From the NCBI GenBank assembly GCA_963775335.1, contig CAVZIJ010000003.1, positions 1,798,001-1,862,000 of the forward strand: a stretch of 64,000 nucleotides of DNA, given 5' to 3'. Positions 1 to 7,287 of the stretch are shown here, one piece after another. Positions within the stretch are counted from its first letter, which is position 1, and each line of letters starts with the position of its first letter. Both the position numbers and the translations under genes were made by a program. Source of the DNA: CAVQCX01 sp963775335 (lineage in GTDB: Bacteria > Pseudomonadota > Gammaproteobacteria > Chromatiales > Chromatiaceae). The notes below the pieces were generated by a model. It saw nothing but the letters and a program-made list of their open reading frames with translations. It made no database searches and was not told the DNA's origin.

Positions 1-56
1 CAGGTTGCGAGAGCGACGAGACCGAGCTGGGACCAGCGCCGCTTCCGGCCGCGCAT
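1..56 (-). CDS. Start of an exported protein, cut by the window edge
   Basis: Reading the minus strand, an ATG at 56 overlaps the TGA of the preceding gene as TGATG. It opens a frame of 18 codons to the window edge. The residues are basic first (MRGRKRRW) and then turn hydrophobic (LGLVALA), as in a signal peptide. It would be the fourth gene of the minus-strand operon of exported proteins at 56-3157. Nothing can be said about function from so short a piece. Confidence 0.5.
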   Translation of the reverse strand, partial: MRGRKRRWSQLGLVALAT

Positions 57-1090
57 CAGCGGGCGCGTGACGCGAGCAGATGGGGCGAGGCGAGCCGCCC
101 TTCGATGCCCCCCACGGCGCTCGAGACCACGACCACGACGTGGCACTTCTTGAGGATCTTGCCGGACGTACCCTCCCGCTTGAGGGCGCGGGCATCTTGG
201 TCGCTGACCACCAGATTCGTCTTCTCCAGGCCCTGGACCGCCTGGACATCCTTCACCACGAACTCCCGCCGTCTGCCGCGCGGGCGACCGCCTTCCTGCG
301 CCACGGCATCGCGAATGCCGAGCGCTCGCCACAGCCACCCGAGATCGGTCCCCGGGGTGTCGGGGCCGCTGGAGGGCCCCGGAGTCCGGTCGCTCACCAC
401 GTACTCGGCCATTCCGCGCTGACGCAGAGCCCCGAGATCGACGTCCTTGGCCTGATAGAGGACATCGCCGGAGCTGGAGACGATCTTCGGAAACAAGGCA
501 GGCTTCACACCGGCCGCACCCTGGAAACGGCGCGCGTCGAGCACCAGCCAGGGTGCATCGGCGGCGTCCTGCGGGGCGGCGGGCGCGGCGCTCCCGGTGC
601 CGGCCAGGCCCATGTCGGTGAGGTGCGGGAGCAGTTCGCTGGTCAGCCCTTCGACCCCTTTGATCGGCGCCACCCGGGTGACCTTGTAGTAGGGATCGGG
701 GGACTGGTCGACGAATTCGCTCGCGTGCTCGGTGTCGTGGATGACGGCCCGCAGCACCACGGAAAGACTCCCGTCCTTATAGGAGTCGAGGCTTTGCTTG
801 TCGTCGAGCTGGATATGCCCGGCCAGCTTGACGATGTTGGCCCGGGCGAGCGCCTGCGCGGCCCTCATCGCCTGGAGCTTGGAGCCCTGATTCAGCCGCA
901 GCGATGCCTTGCCGACCCCGTAGATCAACCCATTCTGCCAGTCGATCCAGCCCTCCTCCGACCGCTGCAGGTAGGGCTGCATCGGCGGGGCCGCCTGCTG
1001 CCCTTCGACAGCACCGGCCGAAAGCTGCCCCAGCAGCCCCAGGGCGGCGCAGAGGAGCCCGGCGAATAGGCGCATTCGGTCGGCAGGCAT
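56..1090 (-). CDS. Exported LPP20/FlgP-like protein of unknown function
   Basis: This 344-residue protein has a signal peptide (RMRLFAGLLCAALGLLG) ending near residue 28, so it should act in the periplasm or outer membrane. Residues about 55-125 (GVGKASLRL, then an alanine-rich helix AMRAAQALARANIVKLAG and a VVLRAVI strand) resemble the N-terminal fold of LPP20-type and FlgP/FlgT-type proteins. The C-terminal half has a basic linker and no domain I recognise. It starts 9 bases after the stop of the FlgT-like gene, with AAGGG before the ATG. It overlaps the next partial gene by TGATG, so the set is one operon. The family assignment is by pattern only. A role in flagella is not supported, because no other flagellar gene is present. 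Confidence 0.6.
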   Translation of the reverse strand: MPADRMRLFAGLLCAALGLLGQLSAGAVEGQQAAPPMQPYLQRSEEGWIDWQNGLIYGVGKASLRLNQGSKLQAMRAAQALARANIVKLAGHIQLDDKQSLDSYKDGSLSVVLRAVIHDTEHASEFVDQSPDPYYKVTRVAPIKGVEGLTSELLPHLTDMGLAGTGSAAPAAPQDAADAPWLVLDARRFQGAAGVKPALFPKIVSSSGDVLYQAKDVDLGALRQRGMAEYVVSDRTPGPSSGPDTPGTDLGWLWRALGIRDAVAQEGGRPRGRRREFVVKDVQAVQGLEKTNLVVSDQDARALKREGTSGKILKKCHVVVVVSSAVGGIEGRLASPHLLASRAR

Positions 1091-1099
1091 GCCCTTGAC

Positions 1100-2443
1100 T
1101 CAGAAATCGGAGATGGTCTTGAGCGTCGATTGGGTCCCGGGAGCGGCGGGCTCGCCGGGCCGCACATTGATCTCCGCGAGCTTCTTCGCCGCTTCCTCGC
1201 TCTTGGCGACCTGCGCGATGCGCTCCGGGGGGGCGTCCACCAACGAGGCGGGAGGCGTGGTCGTAAAGCGCTCCGCGAGCTGCTTGCCGTCCATCTTCCC
1301 CACATAGGCGATCTCCACCAGGTCGCCGCGCACCGAGACCAGCTTGAACGCGTCCGCCCCTGCCTTGACGTTGAGAGGCGCGATCACCGCGGAGTTGATG
1401 AGGTCCGAAAAGTTGGAGGTGGACCCCGCGAAGTCGACCTCCATCAGCGAGGTCCGAGTGGCATCGAAGCTGCGCAGATCCACGTTGAGCACCGAGCGCA
1501 GCCCGATCATCTCCTTCTTGACCAGGGTGGCGCTGTCGTAGTCGGGCAGCCCTGTGAGTCTCAGCTGGATGACCTTCGAGGGCATCATCAGGTGGTCCTC
1601 GAAAAACCCCTTCGAGAACTCGTTGCCGATCAGCTCACCGATGTCACGCAGCGCCTCGTCCTCGCTGGACCAGGTCTTGTGCTCGGGGATCTGGTTGTTG
1701 AAGTAGAGCTCTTCCCCGGTGGAGTTATCGACGCATTTCACCGACCAGGAGGTGAGCCGGTACTTGGTGATCTTCAGACCCGAGGCCGGGAGCGTCAGGT
1801 CGATGGGCTGGAACTGCGCCTTGCCGACGATGCGGAAATCCACTGTCTGCGCGTTCTTGTCCGCGCTCGCGCCGGCGGGGTCGGACCAGACTCGGTAGCC
1901 GTAGGCCTTGATATGCTCTTTGAGCACGTTCTCGGCGATGTCGGAGCGCTCCTCCTGGGCGCCGCGCGCAGCATCGCGAACCACCACCGCCACACCGATC
2001 CGGGGGTCTCCGAACTGCTTGATCAGGGCCACCCGCGAGGTCCTGGACATCTCGTCTAGGGCGTGGCGGACGTCTCCCAGGGCAACCTCCGCCTTGACCA
2101 GCATGTGCGCGAAGCCGTCCTTGCCGACCCAGGGATCGCTCTCCTTGATGATGCGTTTGATGAGCCCCTTGGACTGCGTCATCACCCGGTCGTCGATCAA
2201 CGCATAGTTCTGCACCAGCGTCTTGGTCTCGACCAGGGTCCCCACGGCCTTCTCCACCACCTGGCGCCGGGCGTCCTTGCGCAGGTCCTCGATCATCAGG
2301 CCCCGATCGCGCTTGTAGGTCTCGGCCTGAGGGTCCGCCAGCCCCTCCGCCGAAACAATGATGGTGCGGCCCTCGTCGGCCGCGGCCCAGGCCGCAGACG
2401 CCGTCAACAAGAGGGCAAGGATCGTACGGCTGGCTCGCTTCAC
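1100..2443 (-). CDS. Exported FlgT-like periplasmic protein
   Basis: This protein of about 447 residues has a signal peptide ending at AAWAA. Residues about 45-125 follow the FlgT/LPP20 N-terminal pattern: a helix of acidic and basic residues (DLRKDARRQVVEKAVGTLV), an ALIDDRVMTQSKGLIKRI segment, then a strand-rich AHMLVKAEVAL. The middle (GVAVVVRD ... AYGYRVWSD) looks like the second FlgT or CsgG-like alpha/beta domain. Two in-frame GTG codons can start it, at 2452 and 2443. I chose 2443 because GGAG lies at the right distance upstream. Vibrio FlgT forms part of the flagellar H ring, but no flagellar operon is visible here. A related envelope ring or outer-membrane role is inference. Confidence 0.6.
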   Translation of the reverse strand: MKRASRTILALLLTASAAWAAADEGRTIIVSAEGLADPQAETYKRDRGLMIEDLRKDARRQVVEKAVGTLVETKTLVQNYALIDDRVMTQSKGLIKRIIKESDPWVGKDGFAHMLVKAEVALGDVRHALDEMSRTSRVALIKQFGDPRIGVAVVVRDAARGAQEERSDIAENVLKEHIKAYGYRVWSDPAGASADKNAQTVDFRIVGKAQFQPIDLTLPASGLKITKYRLTSWSVKCVDNSTGEELYFNNQIPEHKTWSSEDEALRDIGELIGNEFSKGFFEDHLMMPSKVIQLRLTGLPDYDSATLVKKEMIGLRSVLNVDLRSFDATRTSLMEVDFAGSTSNFSDLINSAVIAPLNVKAGADAFKLVSVRGDLVEIAYVGKMDGKQLAERFTTTPPASLVDAPPERIAQVAKSEEAAKKLAEINVRPGEPAAPGTQSTLKTISDF

Positions 2444-2458
2444 GGCTCTCACTCCGGA

Positions 2459-3157
2459 TCAGCGCGATTGTTTGGAGGTCTCGTAACGGCAGATGTCCCG
2501 GTACAGCTGCGAGGCGATAGTGGGCGCCCGCGCCCGCGCCATGGACTGGGCCACCGAGGTCGTATCCTCACCCGAGAAGGACTCGGAGCTGGCGGACGCC
2601 CTGCCCACCAGATCCCCGGCTGCGGACAGCAGCTCGAACGCCATGTCGACATGGACCTCCATGATGCCGAGCGTGGGATTGCGCAGGCTGCGGTTGCTGA
2701 CGTTCGCCTTCAGGATGTAGTCGGCCGCCAGGCGCCGCGCCGCGCCCTCGGCTGCGTCCAGATCGCCGTTGGCGACCGCTTGGCGCTCGGCCTCCGCGAC
2801 CTGGTCGGTAATCTGCTTCTCGGTGTAGGTTCGAAAGCCGAGCCGCTGAAAAGCGTTGTTGACGTACCCGGCGATATGCCCCCGGGGGCCGCCGACACGG
2901 TAGCCCGCTGTCAGGCCTTGAACCTCGCGCTCGGACACGAGCAGCATGATGCGTTTCTGCTTGGCCGATTCCGGACAATGGGTGGCCAGATTCTCGCGGA
3001 TCCTGCGCTGCGCCGCCTCACTTTGGCGCTGCTGCTGGTCGCGCTCCTGCTGCTCGTATTCGCTGAACGAGAATGCGAGGCCCGATTCCACCCAGACGAG
3101 CGCAATCAGGGCGACAGCCCAAGGTATCCACGCGTAATTCGATCGTGCCCCACTCAT
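2459..3157 (-). CDS. Membrane-anchored or exported protein of the FlgT-like operon
   Basis: This 232-residue protein starts at the ATG at 3157. The frame stays open further upstream, but only this start gives a proper hydrophobic N-terminus (YAWIPWAVALIALVWVESGLAF). A glutamine-rich stretch (EQQERDQQQRQ) comes next, then an alpha/beta domain with the pattern AFQRLGFRTYTEKQITDQ ... AADYILKANVSNRSL. That resembles the domain of CsgG/FlgT-type proteins in which a helix-strand unit precedes a LeuLys-rich output strand. It is the first gene of the operon that continues with the FlgT-like and LPP20-like proteins, so the three probably work together in the envelope. The function is unknown. Confidence 0.6.
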   Translation of the reverse strand: MSGARSNYAWIPWAVALIALVWVESGLAFSFSEYEQQERDQQQRQSEAAQRRIRENLATHCPESAKQKRIMLLVSEREVQGLTAGYRVGGPRGHIAGYVNNAFQRLGFRTYTEKQITDQVAEAERQAVANGDLDAAEGAARRLAADYILKANVSNRSLRNPTLGIMEVHVDMAFELLSAAGDLVGRASASSESFSGEDTTSVAQSMARARAPTIASQLYRDICRYETSKQSR

Positions 3158-3513
3158 TGATGTCTCTCGGGCCCCGGTTGGAATGGTGCCGCACGGGCAA
3201 GCTCGGGCGCCGGACCGCAATCGGCTCCCGGCCGCAGCAACAGCCGGCCAATCATACAACAGATGCCGGCAGGCGGCTGCTGAGACGGTTAACCGCCGAG
3301 AGACCTCGACCGCGGCGCCGACGGAACCGAGGCTCGACGTACCAGGATACCGCGACGACGGCGTCGGAAAGACAACGGCGCAGGGGATTCCGCTGCGCCC
3401 CCTCGATCCGCGCTCGCTCGCTCGATCCACACGCGCAACCCGCCCCGGCGATACGGCGCCGCTGAGCGGGGGCTTGGCCTCGCCCCCGCACGGGTCAGAC
3501 GAACAATACGGCG
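3158..3513. other. Intergenic gap without a supported gene
   Basis: These 356 bases lie between the operon start at 3157 and the glycine-zipper gene. Frames are open on both strands, but they have no ribosome binding site, signal peptide or family resemblance, and their composition is arginine- and proline-rich as expected of shadow frames. It should contain the promoter of the minus-strand operon. I see no convincing -35/-10 pair. Confidence 0.5.
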
Positions 3514-3993
3514 TCAGTGCGAGACGCGGACCGTCCCATCGGAGCCGGTCAGCACGCGCACCCGGTCGCCCGGATAGAAGCGCTCGTCGGCCCCCTGGGT
3601 AACTGCAATGGTCCGGCCGCTATCGAGGCGCACCGTGATCTCGAGCCCCGGCTGACGGGTCGCACCCTCCTCGACGGCCGAGCCGGCCAGCCCGCCCAAG
3701 ATTGCGCCACCGACCGCACCGGCCGCGTGGGAGCGGCTGCCGTGGCCGATGGTACTGCCGGCAATCCCGCCGAGCGCGGCACCACCGACGGTCCCGACGC
3801 CGCTCTTCGTGCCCTCGATCTCGACATCCCGGACGCTCTCGACGACTCCCATATCGACGTACTGGGCGGTTCGAGCCTCGGACCGCGAATAGGCCCTGTT
3901 GGACATGCTGGGAGCACAGCCTCCCAGGCTGGCAACCAGCATCGACGCCAATACCGCGGCACCCGCCGTGCTTACACCTCTGCTGAGATTCAT
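3514..3993 (-). CDS. Glycine-zipper outer-membrane lipoprotein (SlyB / 17-kDa antigen type)
   Basis: This 159-residue lipoprotein starts at the ATG at 3993. The lipobox LGGC puts the lipidated cysteine at residue 26. Residues about 65-110 form two glycine-zipper helices (GTVGGAALGGIAG and AVGGAILGGLAG), the mark of SlyB and Rickettsia 17-kDa antigen relatives. A C-terminal beta region follows (ITVRLDSGRTIAVTQG ... FYPGDRVRVL). Proteins of this type sit in the inner leaflet of the outer membrane and support envelope integrity. The gene is transcribed alone. A TATACT-like -10 element lies about 46 bases upstream, at 4039-4044 on the minus strand. Confidence 0.8.
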   Translation of the reverse strand: MNLSRGVSTAGAAVLASMLVASLGGCAPSMSNRAYSRSEARTAQYVDMGVVESVRDVEIEGTKSGVGTVGGAALGGIAGSTIGHGSRSHAAGAVGGAILGGLAGSAVEEGATRQPGLEITVRLDSGRTIAVTQGADERFYPGDRVRVLTGSDGTVRVSH

Positions 3994-4337
3994 TTCTCGA
4001 GTCACCTCTGTGTGGACGAAGAGACGGTTCTCACTTCGAGTATAGATGGGCAAGCTGAACGCTGGCTTAACGGCCTCGGTGATTTGGGAAGCCGTTCCGA
4101 CCATCGAGGTCAAACGGGCCTCATCCTGGGCCCACTGTCAGGATGGGCCGCTCACGGGCGCAACGGGGCAGTACCGACCGATCCGGTGCCGCCCGATGCG
4201 GGAATCGGGTCGATGCGTCGCCAAGGGGACCCCGCCTCCGGGGAAATCGGGCGTGGGACCACCCGCGCCGCCCTGCCAAGTCCTCTGCCCGGCAGGGGAC
4301 GCGAAGAGAAGGCGGGGCAACCGGCGAAGCGGCCGGC
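3994..4337. other. Intergenic gap; upstream region of the lipoprotein gene
   Basis: These 344 bases hold no gene I can support. The part next to 3993 is the likely promoter of the glycine-zipper lipoprotein. TATACT (minus strand, 4044-4039) could be its -10 box, but no good -35 stands 17 bases away. The rest is very GC-rich, with open frames on the plus strand that look like compositional artefacts. Confidence 0.4.
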
Positions 4338-4670
4338 TTATTCCGGCGTGCGGGGGGGCGGTGCCTTGGACTCCCCGCTCTGCGGGGTCACCACGATGGT
4401 GCTGGGGGACCCTCCGCCGTAACCGTAACCTCCGGGATAGCCCCCGGGATAGCCCCAGGGACCACCCCAGCCGTAAGGACCATAAGGGCCGCCGTACCCC
4501 CAGGGGCCATAGCCGCCGTAGGGACCGTGACGGTAATAGCCGCGATCATAGTCGTCGTTACCGAACCAACGAGACGGGTTCATCATGTTGCCGAAGTTGA
4601 AGGCCTGGGCGGCACCCGCCAGGGTCAACCCCGCCATACCGAGGGCGACGATCAGGATTTTCCGGGACAC
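4338..4670 (-). CDS. Exported Gly/Tyr/Pro-rich protein resembling sulfur-globule proteins
   Basis: This 110-residue protein starts with GTG at 4670, behind GGAGGAA at 9 bases. A clean signal peptide ends at AGAAQA. The mature part opens with FNFGNMMNPSRWFG, then runs through about 50 residues of repeated GPYGGYG, GPWGYGG and GGYPGGYG units, and ends in a short polar tail. Small exported proteins rich in Gly and Tyr coat the periplasmic sulfur globules of Allochromatium and relatives (SgpA, SgpB). The start of the mature protein also fits what is usually annotated as sulfur globule family. Low complexity makes homology uncertain, so a generic structural glycine-rich protein is possible. Confidence 0.55.
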   Translation of the reverse strand: MSRKILIVALGMAGLTLAGAAQAFNFGNMMNPSRWFGNDDYDRGYYRHGPYGGYGPWGYGGPYGPYGWGGPWGYPGGYPGGYGYGGGSPSTIVVTPQSGESKAPPPRTPE

Positions 4671-5040
4671 CGTACTGTTCCTCCGCTTGATTCACGGGCT
4701 TCGCTGAGCCCCTGGGCCCTGGACCGGGGACTCGGACTGACCGTCCTCCGGGCCGACCGGCGGCGCCACAGATCCCAGACGAGCCGCCATCCGCTGATAA
4801 TGATATACCGCATTCGCAGGCTGATTTACAACCGGTGCACGTGCTAACCTAAAAGGGACTACAAAGGGGGTAGCTTGGGGTCCGCCGCGAGGGTCGAAGG
4901 CACCCGTGATCGGGCGGCAGAAGCCTCCAAGGACACCTGACCCCGGTCAGCAGATAAACACGCCGGATACGGGGCACCGAAACGGCCGCGACAGGCCTGG
5001 ATCCAATTCCGAACAACGACCGGATGGGGGGTTAGCTAGG
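4671..5040. other. Divergent intergenic region
   Basis: These 370 bases lie between two divergent exported-protein genes and should carry both promoters. The stretch 4796-4880 is more AT-rich than its surroundings (ATAATGATATACC, TTTACA, AAAAGGGACTACAAAG). It is the best place to look, but no -35/-10 pair with proper spacing is clear. The open frame running from 4906 into the plus-strand gene lacks a signal peptide before residue 46, so I do not count it as coding upstream of 5041. Confidence 0.4.
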
Positions 5041-5781
5041 ATGAGAAGGTTACTTGCTGTTCTGTTGTCCGCACTGCCTTTCTGCAGCATGGCAGCGGAT
5101 TACCAGTCAACTCTGCTGGTCCAGACGGGTCTGATGCGCGAAAGCGACCTGATCATCCGCACCGTCAGCGACCTCGCGAGCAACAAGATCTGCCTGGCCT
5201 TCTACGTCAGCACCGTGGGTACGAGCCCGGCGATGACCTGTTACGACGTCACCTCTGGCTTCCGGTCGAAGATCATGCAGACCGGCCACTTCGACGAGGA
5301 CAAGCTGATCGTACGCCGGATCAAGGACGCCATGAACAGCATCTCCTGCATGGTGGCCTACGTCGCCACCGCGGGCACCTCTCCCGCCATCGACTGCTAT
5401 CGGACCAGCAACACGACCGAGCAGGACTTGGTGCGCGACGGGCACATGCGCGAAGGCGACCTGGATGTGTACCGCATCGTCGACCCGGACAGCACCAAGA
5501 CCTGCCTGGTGGCGTATGTCAAGACCACCAACACCTCACCCAACCTCAAGTGCTACGACAGCGACCCGAACGGCAAGGGCGCGCTGACTCAGAGCGACTT
5601 CCTGCGCGAGGGAGATCTCGTGACGCGCAAGGTCGTGGACGAGAACAACCACAAGGAGTGCCTGATCAGCTACGTGAGCACCGAGGGGACCTCACCTTAC
5701 ATCTACTGCTCCGATGCGCCCAAGCAGGTGCAATACGCGCCGCCGCCGCCTCCAGCACCGGCCCCGCCGCCCAAACGCTAG
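5041..5781 (+). CDS. Secreted protein built of four ~52-residue repeats
   Basis: This 246-residue protein starts at the ATG at 5041, where MRRLLAVLLSALPFCSMAA is a good signal peptide. The mature protein is four consecutive repeats of about 52 residues. Each follows the scheme G-x-x-R-E-x-D-L, then R-x-V-x-D, then C-L-x-x-Y-V-S-T-x-G-T-S-P, then C-Y. Every repeat holds two cysteines about 17 residues apart, so one disulphide per repeat is likely in the periplasm. The C-terminus is a proline run (APPPPPAPAPPPKR). I do not recognise the family. A strong hairpin terminator follows directly. The regular repeat suggests a beta-rich binding or scaffold protein, which is inference. Confidence 0.75.
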   Translation: MRRLLAVLLSALPFCSMAADYQSTLLVQTGLMRESDLIIRTVSDLASNKICLAFYVSTVGTSPAMTCYDVTSGFRSKIMQTGHFDEDKLIVRRIKDAMNSISCMVAYVATAGTSPAIDCYRTSNTTEQDLVRDGHMREGDLDVYRIVDPDSTKTCLVAYVKTTNTSPNLKCYDSDPNGKGALTQSDFLREGDLVTRKVVDENNHKECLISYVSTEGTSPYIYCSDAPKQVQYAPPPPPAPAPPPKR

Positions 5782-5792
5782 CACTTCGCTCG

Positions 5793-5819
5793 GACAGCCC
5801 CGCCCCGTGCGGGGCTGTC
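5793..5819 (+). terminator. GC-rich hairpin terminator after the repeat protein
   Basis: A perfect 11-bp stem (GACAGCCCCGC at 5793-5803 with GCGGGGCTGTC at 5809-5819) closes a 5-base loop, starting 11 bases after the stop codon at 5781. The bases after it (TCCCTC) contain only scattered T, so termination efficiency is uncertain. The stem itself is unmistakable. Confidence 0.7.
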
Positions 5820-5960
5820 TCCCTCGGCCCCCAGCTCCTCCGGGCGGGCGCACTCCACACGTTGACAAGCCAAGCCTCGGCGCCTTTACTTCGAGCAACA
5901 TCACCGAGCGTGCCCCACTGTCGGCAAAGCCGCGGTACGCCAGTACGGAAGGAGCCCAGG

Positions 5961-6278
5961 ATGACCGGGATGGCCGAGCTCAACGCCAAGAACCAGCTTG
6001 CCTATTTCGTCAAGCGAAGGATGGAAAAGCTGGGGGTCAGGCTCGAGCATCGCAGCGTGGGACTGATGGACCGGATCATCGGCCAGGCCATGGACCGCAT
6101 GATCCTGGCCCGCGTCATCGACCGCCCCGACAAGATCGTGCAGACCCAGGAGTCCCTGACCGAATTCATCGATTGCCTGTGCAAGCATGCCAGGGACCTG
6201 AGGTCCTATCCGGAGATCGGTGAAAAGGCCTTCGACCGGGCCAAGCTGGAGAAATGCCCGCTCTGGCCGCTGTGCTGA
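5961..6278 (+). CDS. Small conserved-looking cytoplasmic protein, unknown
   Basis: This 105-residue protein starts at the ATG at 5961, behind GGAAGGAGCCCAGG. It has no signal peptide or membrane segment. The sequence is mostly helical, with alternating charged residues (MEKLGVRLEHRSVGLMDRII) and two cysteines near the middle (FIDCLCKHARDL) plus two at the C-terminus (KCPLWPLC). The cysteine arrangement could bind a metal, but I recognise no motif. It converges with the proton-channel pair on the other strand and appears to be transcribed alone. Confidence 0.6.
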   Translation: MTGMAELNAKNQLAYFVKRRMEKLGVRLEHRSVGLMDRIIGQAMDRMILARVIDRPDKIVQTQESLTEFIDCLCKHARDLRSYPEIGEKAFDRAKLEKCPLWPLC

Positions 6279-6327
6279 AGGCGTCCTCCCTGGCCGACGA
6301 CGCCGAACCGCTCGCGCCCTTGTCGCC

Positions 6328-7287
6328 TCAGGGCTGTGCCCCGGGGTTCTCCTTGAAGTAGTAGTCGTACTTCTTGAGCAGATCGCTGGTCAGAGACCAG
6401 GCCTCGCTGTAGGACAGTCCGCTGTCCTTCGGGAAGATCACCTTGATGTACAGCTTGTCGGGGTTGTCCTGTTTGAGCTCGGTCAGGCGCCGCTCGAGGG
6501 CGTCGCGCGTCACCGGCGTGAAGTCGGTCTTACCGGGCTCTCGGTACTCGATCAGGTAGCTTCCCGCCACCTTGCTGTAGCGCACCTCCACCACGTACTT
6601 TCCGCTCGCTGTGCGCGCAGGCTTGACCAGCTTGTCGTAACGGACCGTCAGCTCGTCGTAGCTGCCCTGCAGGTCCGCCAGCCGTTTGTCTCTCGCCAGG
6701 ATCAGCGACTTGGCCTGCTCGAGGTCCTGGCGCTGCCGAGCCATCGCCTGCTCCTGGTCCTGCAACTGCTGCTGGGACGACTGGTAGCGCGTCTGCAGAT
6801 TCGCGTAATCCTGGCGCATGGTGCCGAGGGTGGAGCGGGCGCTCGACAGCTCATCCGTCAGCTGCTCGGCCTGGTTCTTTAGCCGCTCGGTGCTCATGGC
6901 GAGCCTGTCCCGATCCTGGGAGAGCGCGCCGATCTGGGTCTGCTGCGTCTGGACCTGCGTCTCTAAGGTCTGGCGCTGATCCTGCTCCTTCATCAGGCGC
7001 ATGCGCAGCATCGAGAGCTCGTTCTCGGTGGCGATCAGCTTGAGGCTCAGGCTCTCCTTCTGCTCGCCCGTGGCCCGCGCGAGCTCGGCCGCCGTGCGCT
7101 CCGCGTCCATGGTGGCCCGAAGCTCGCGCACCAACTCCATGTTGCGCAGCAGGAGCACCAGCATGGCGATCATGAAAATCATGACCACCGTCGTCATGAT
7201 GTCCGTAAACGAAGGCCAGAAGCTCTCGCCGCCCTGGGAGTCCTGGCGGTTGAGCCTCAGGTCGATGAAGCCTTCGTCGGCGCTCAT
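6328..7287 (-). CDS. ExbD/MotB-like partner of a proton-channel pair
   Basis: This 319-residue protein has one membrane helix at about residues 26-47. Its FTDIMTTVVMIF start places an aspartate at the position of the proton-carrying Asp of MotB, ExbD and TolR. A long coiled coil follows (about residues 55-215, rich in Gln, Glu, Leu and Arg). A C-terminal alpha/beta domain comes last (ALERRLTELKQDNPDKLYIKV), which resembles the TolR/ExbD periplasmic domain. It lacks the OmpA-like peptidoglycan-binding domain of a true MotB. It overlaps the upstream channel gene by ATGA, so the two form one translational unit. The machine they power is unknown. Confidence 0.75.
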   Translation of the reverse strand: MSADEGFIDLRLNRQDSQGGESFWPSFTDIMTTVVMIFMIAMLVLLLRNMELVRELRATMDAERTAAELARATGEQKESLSLKLIATENELSMLRMRLMKEQDQRQTLETQVQTQQTQIGALSQDRDRLAMSTERLKNQAEQLTDELSSARSTLGTMRQDYANLQTRYQSSQQQLQDQEQAMARQRQDLEQAKSLILARDKRLADLQGSYDELTVRYDKLVKPARTASGKYVVEVRYSKVAGSYLIEYREPGKTDFTPVTRDALERRLTELKQDNPDKLYIKVIFPKDSGLSYSEAWSLTSDLLKKYDYYFKENPGAQP

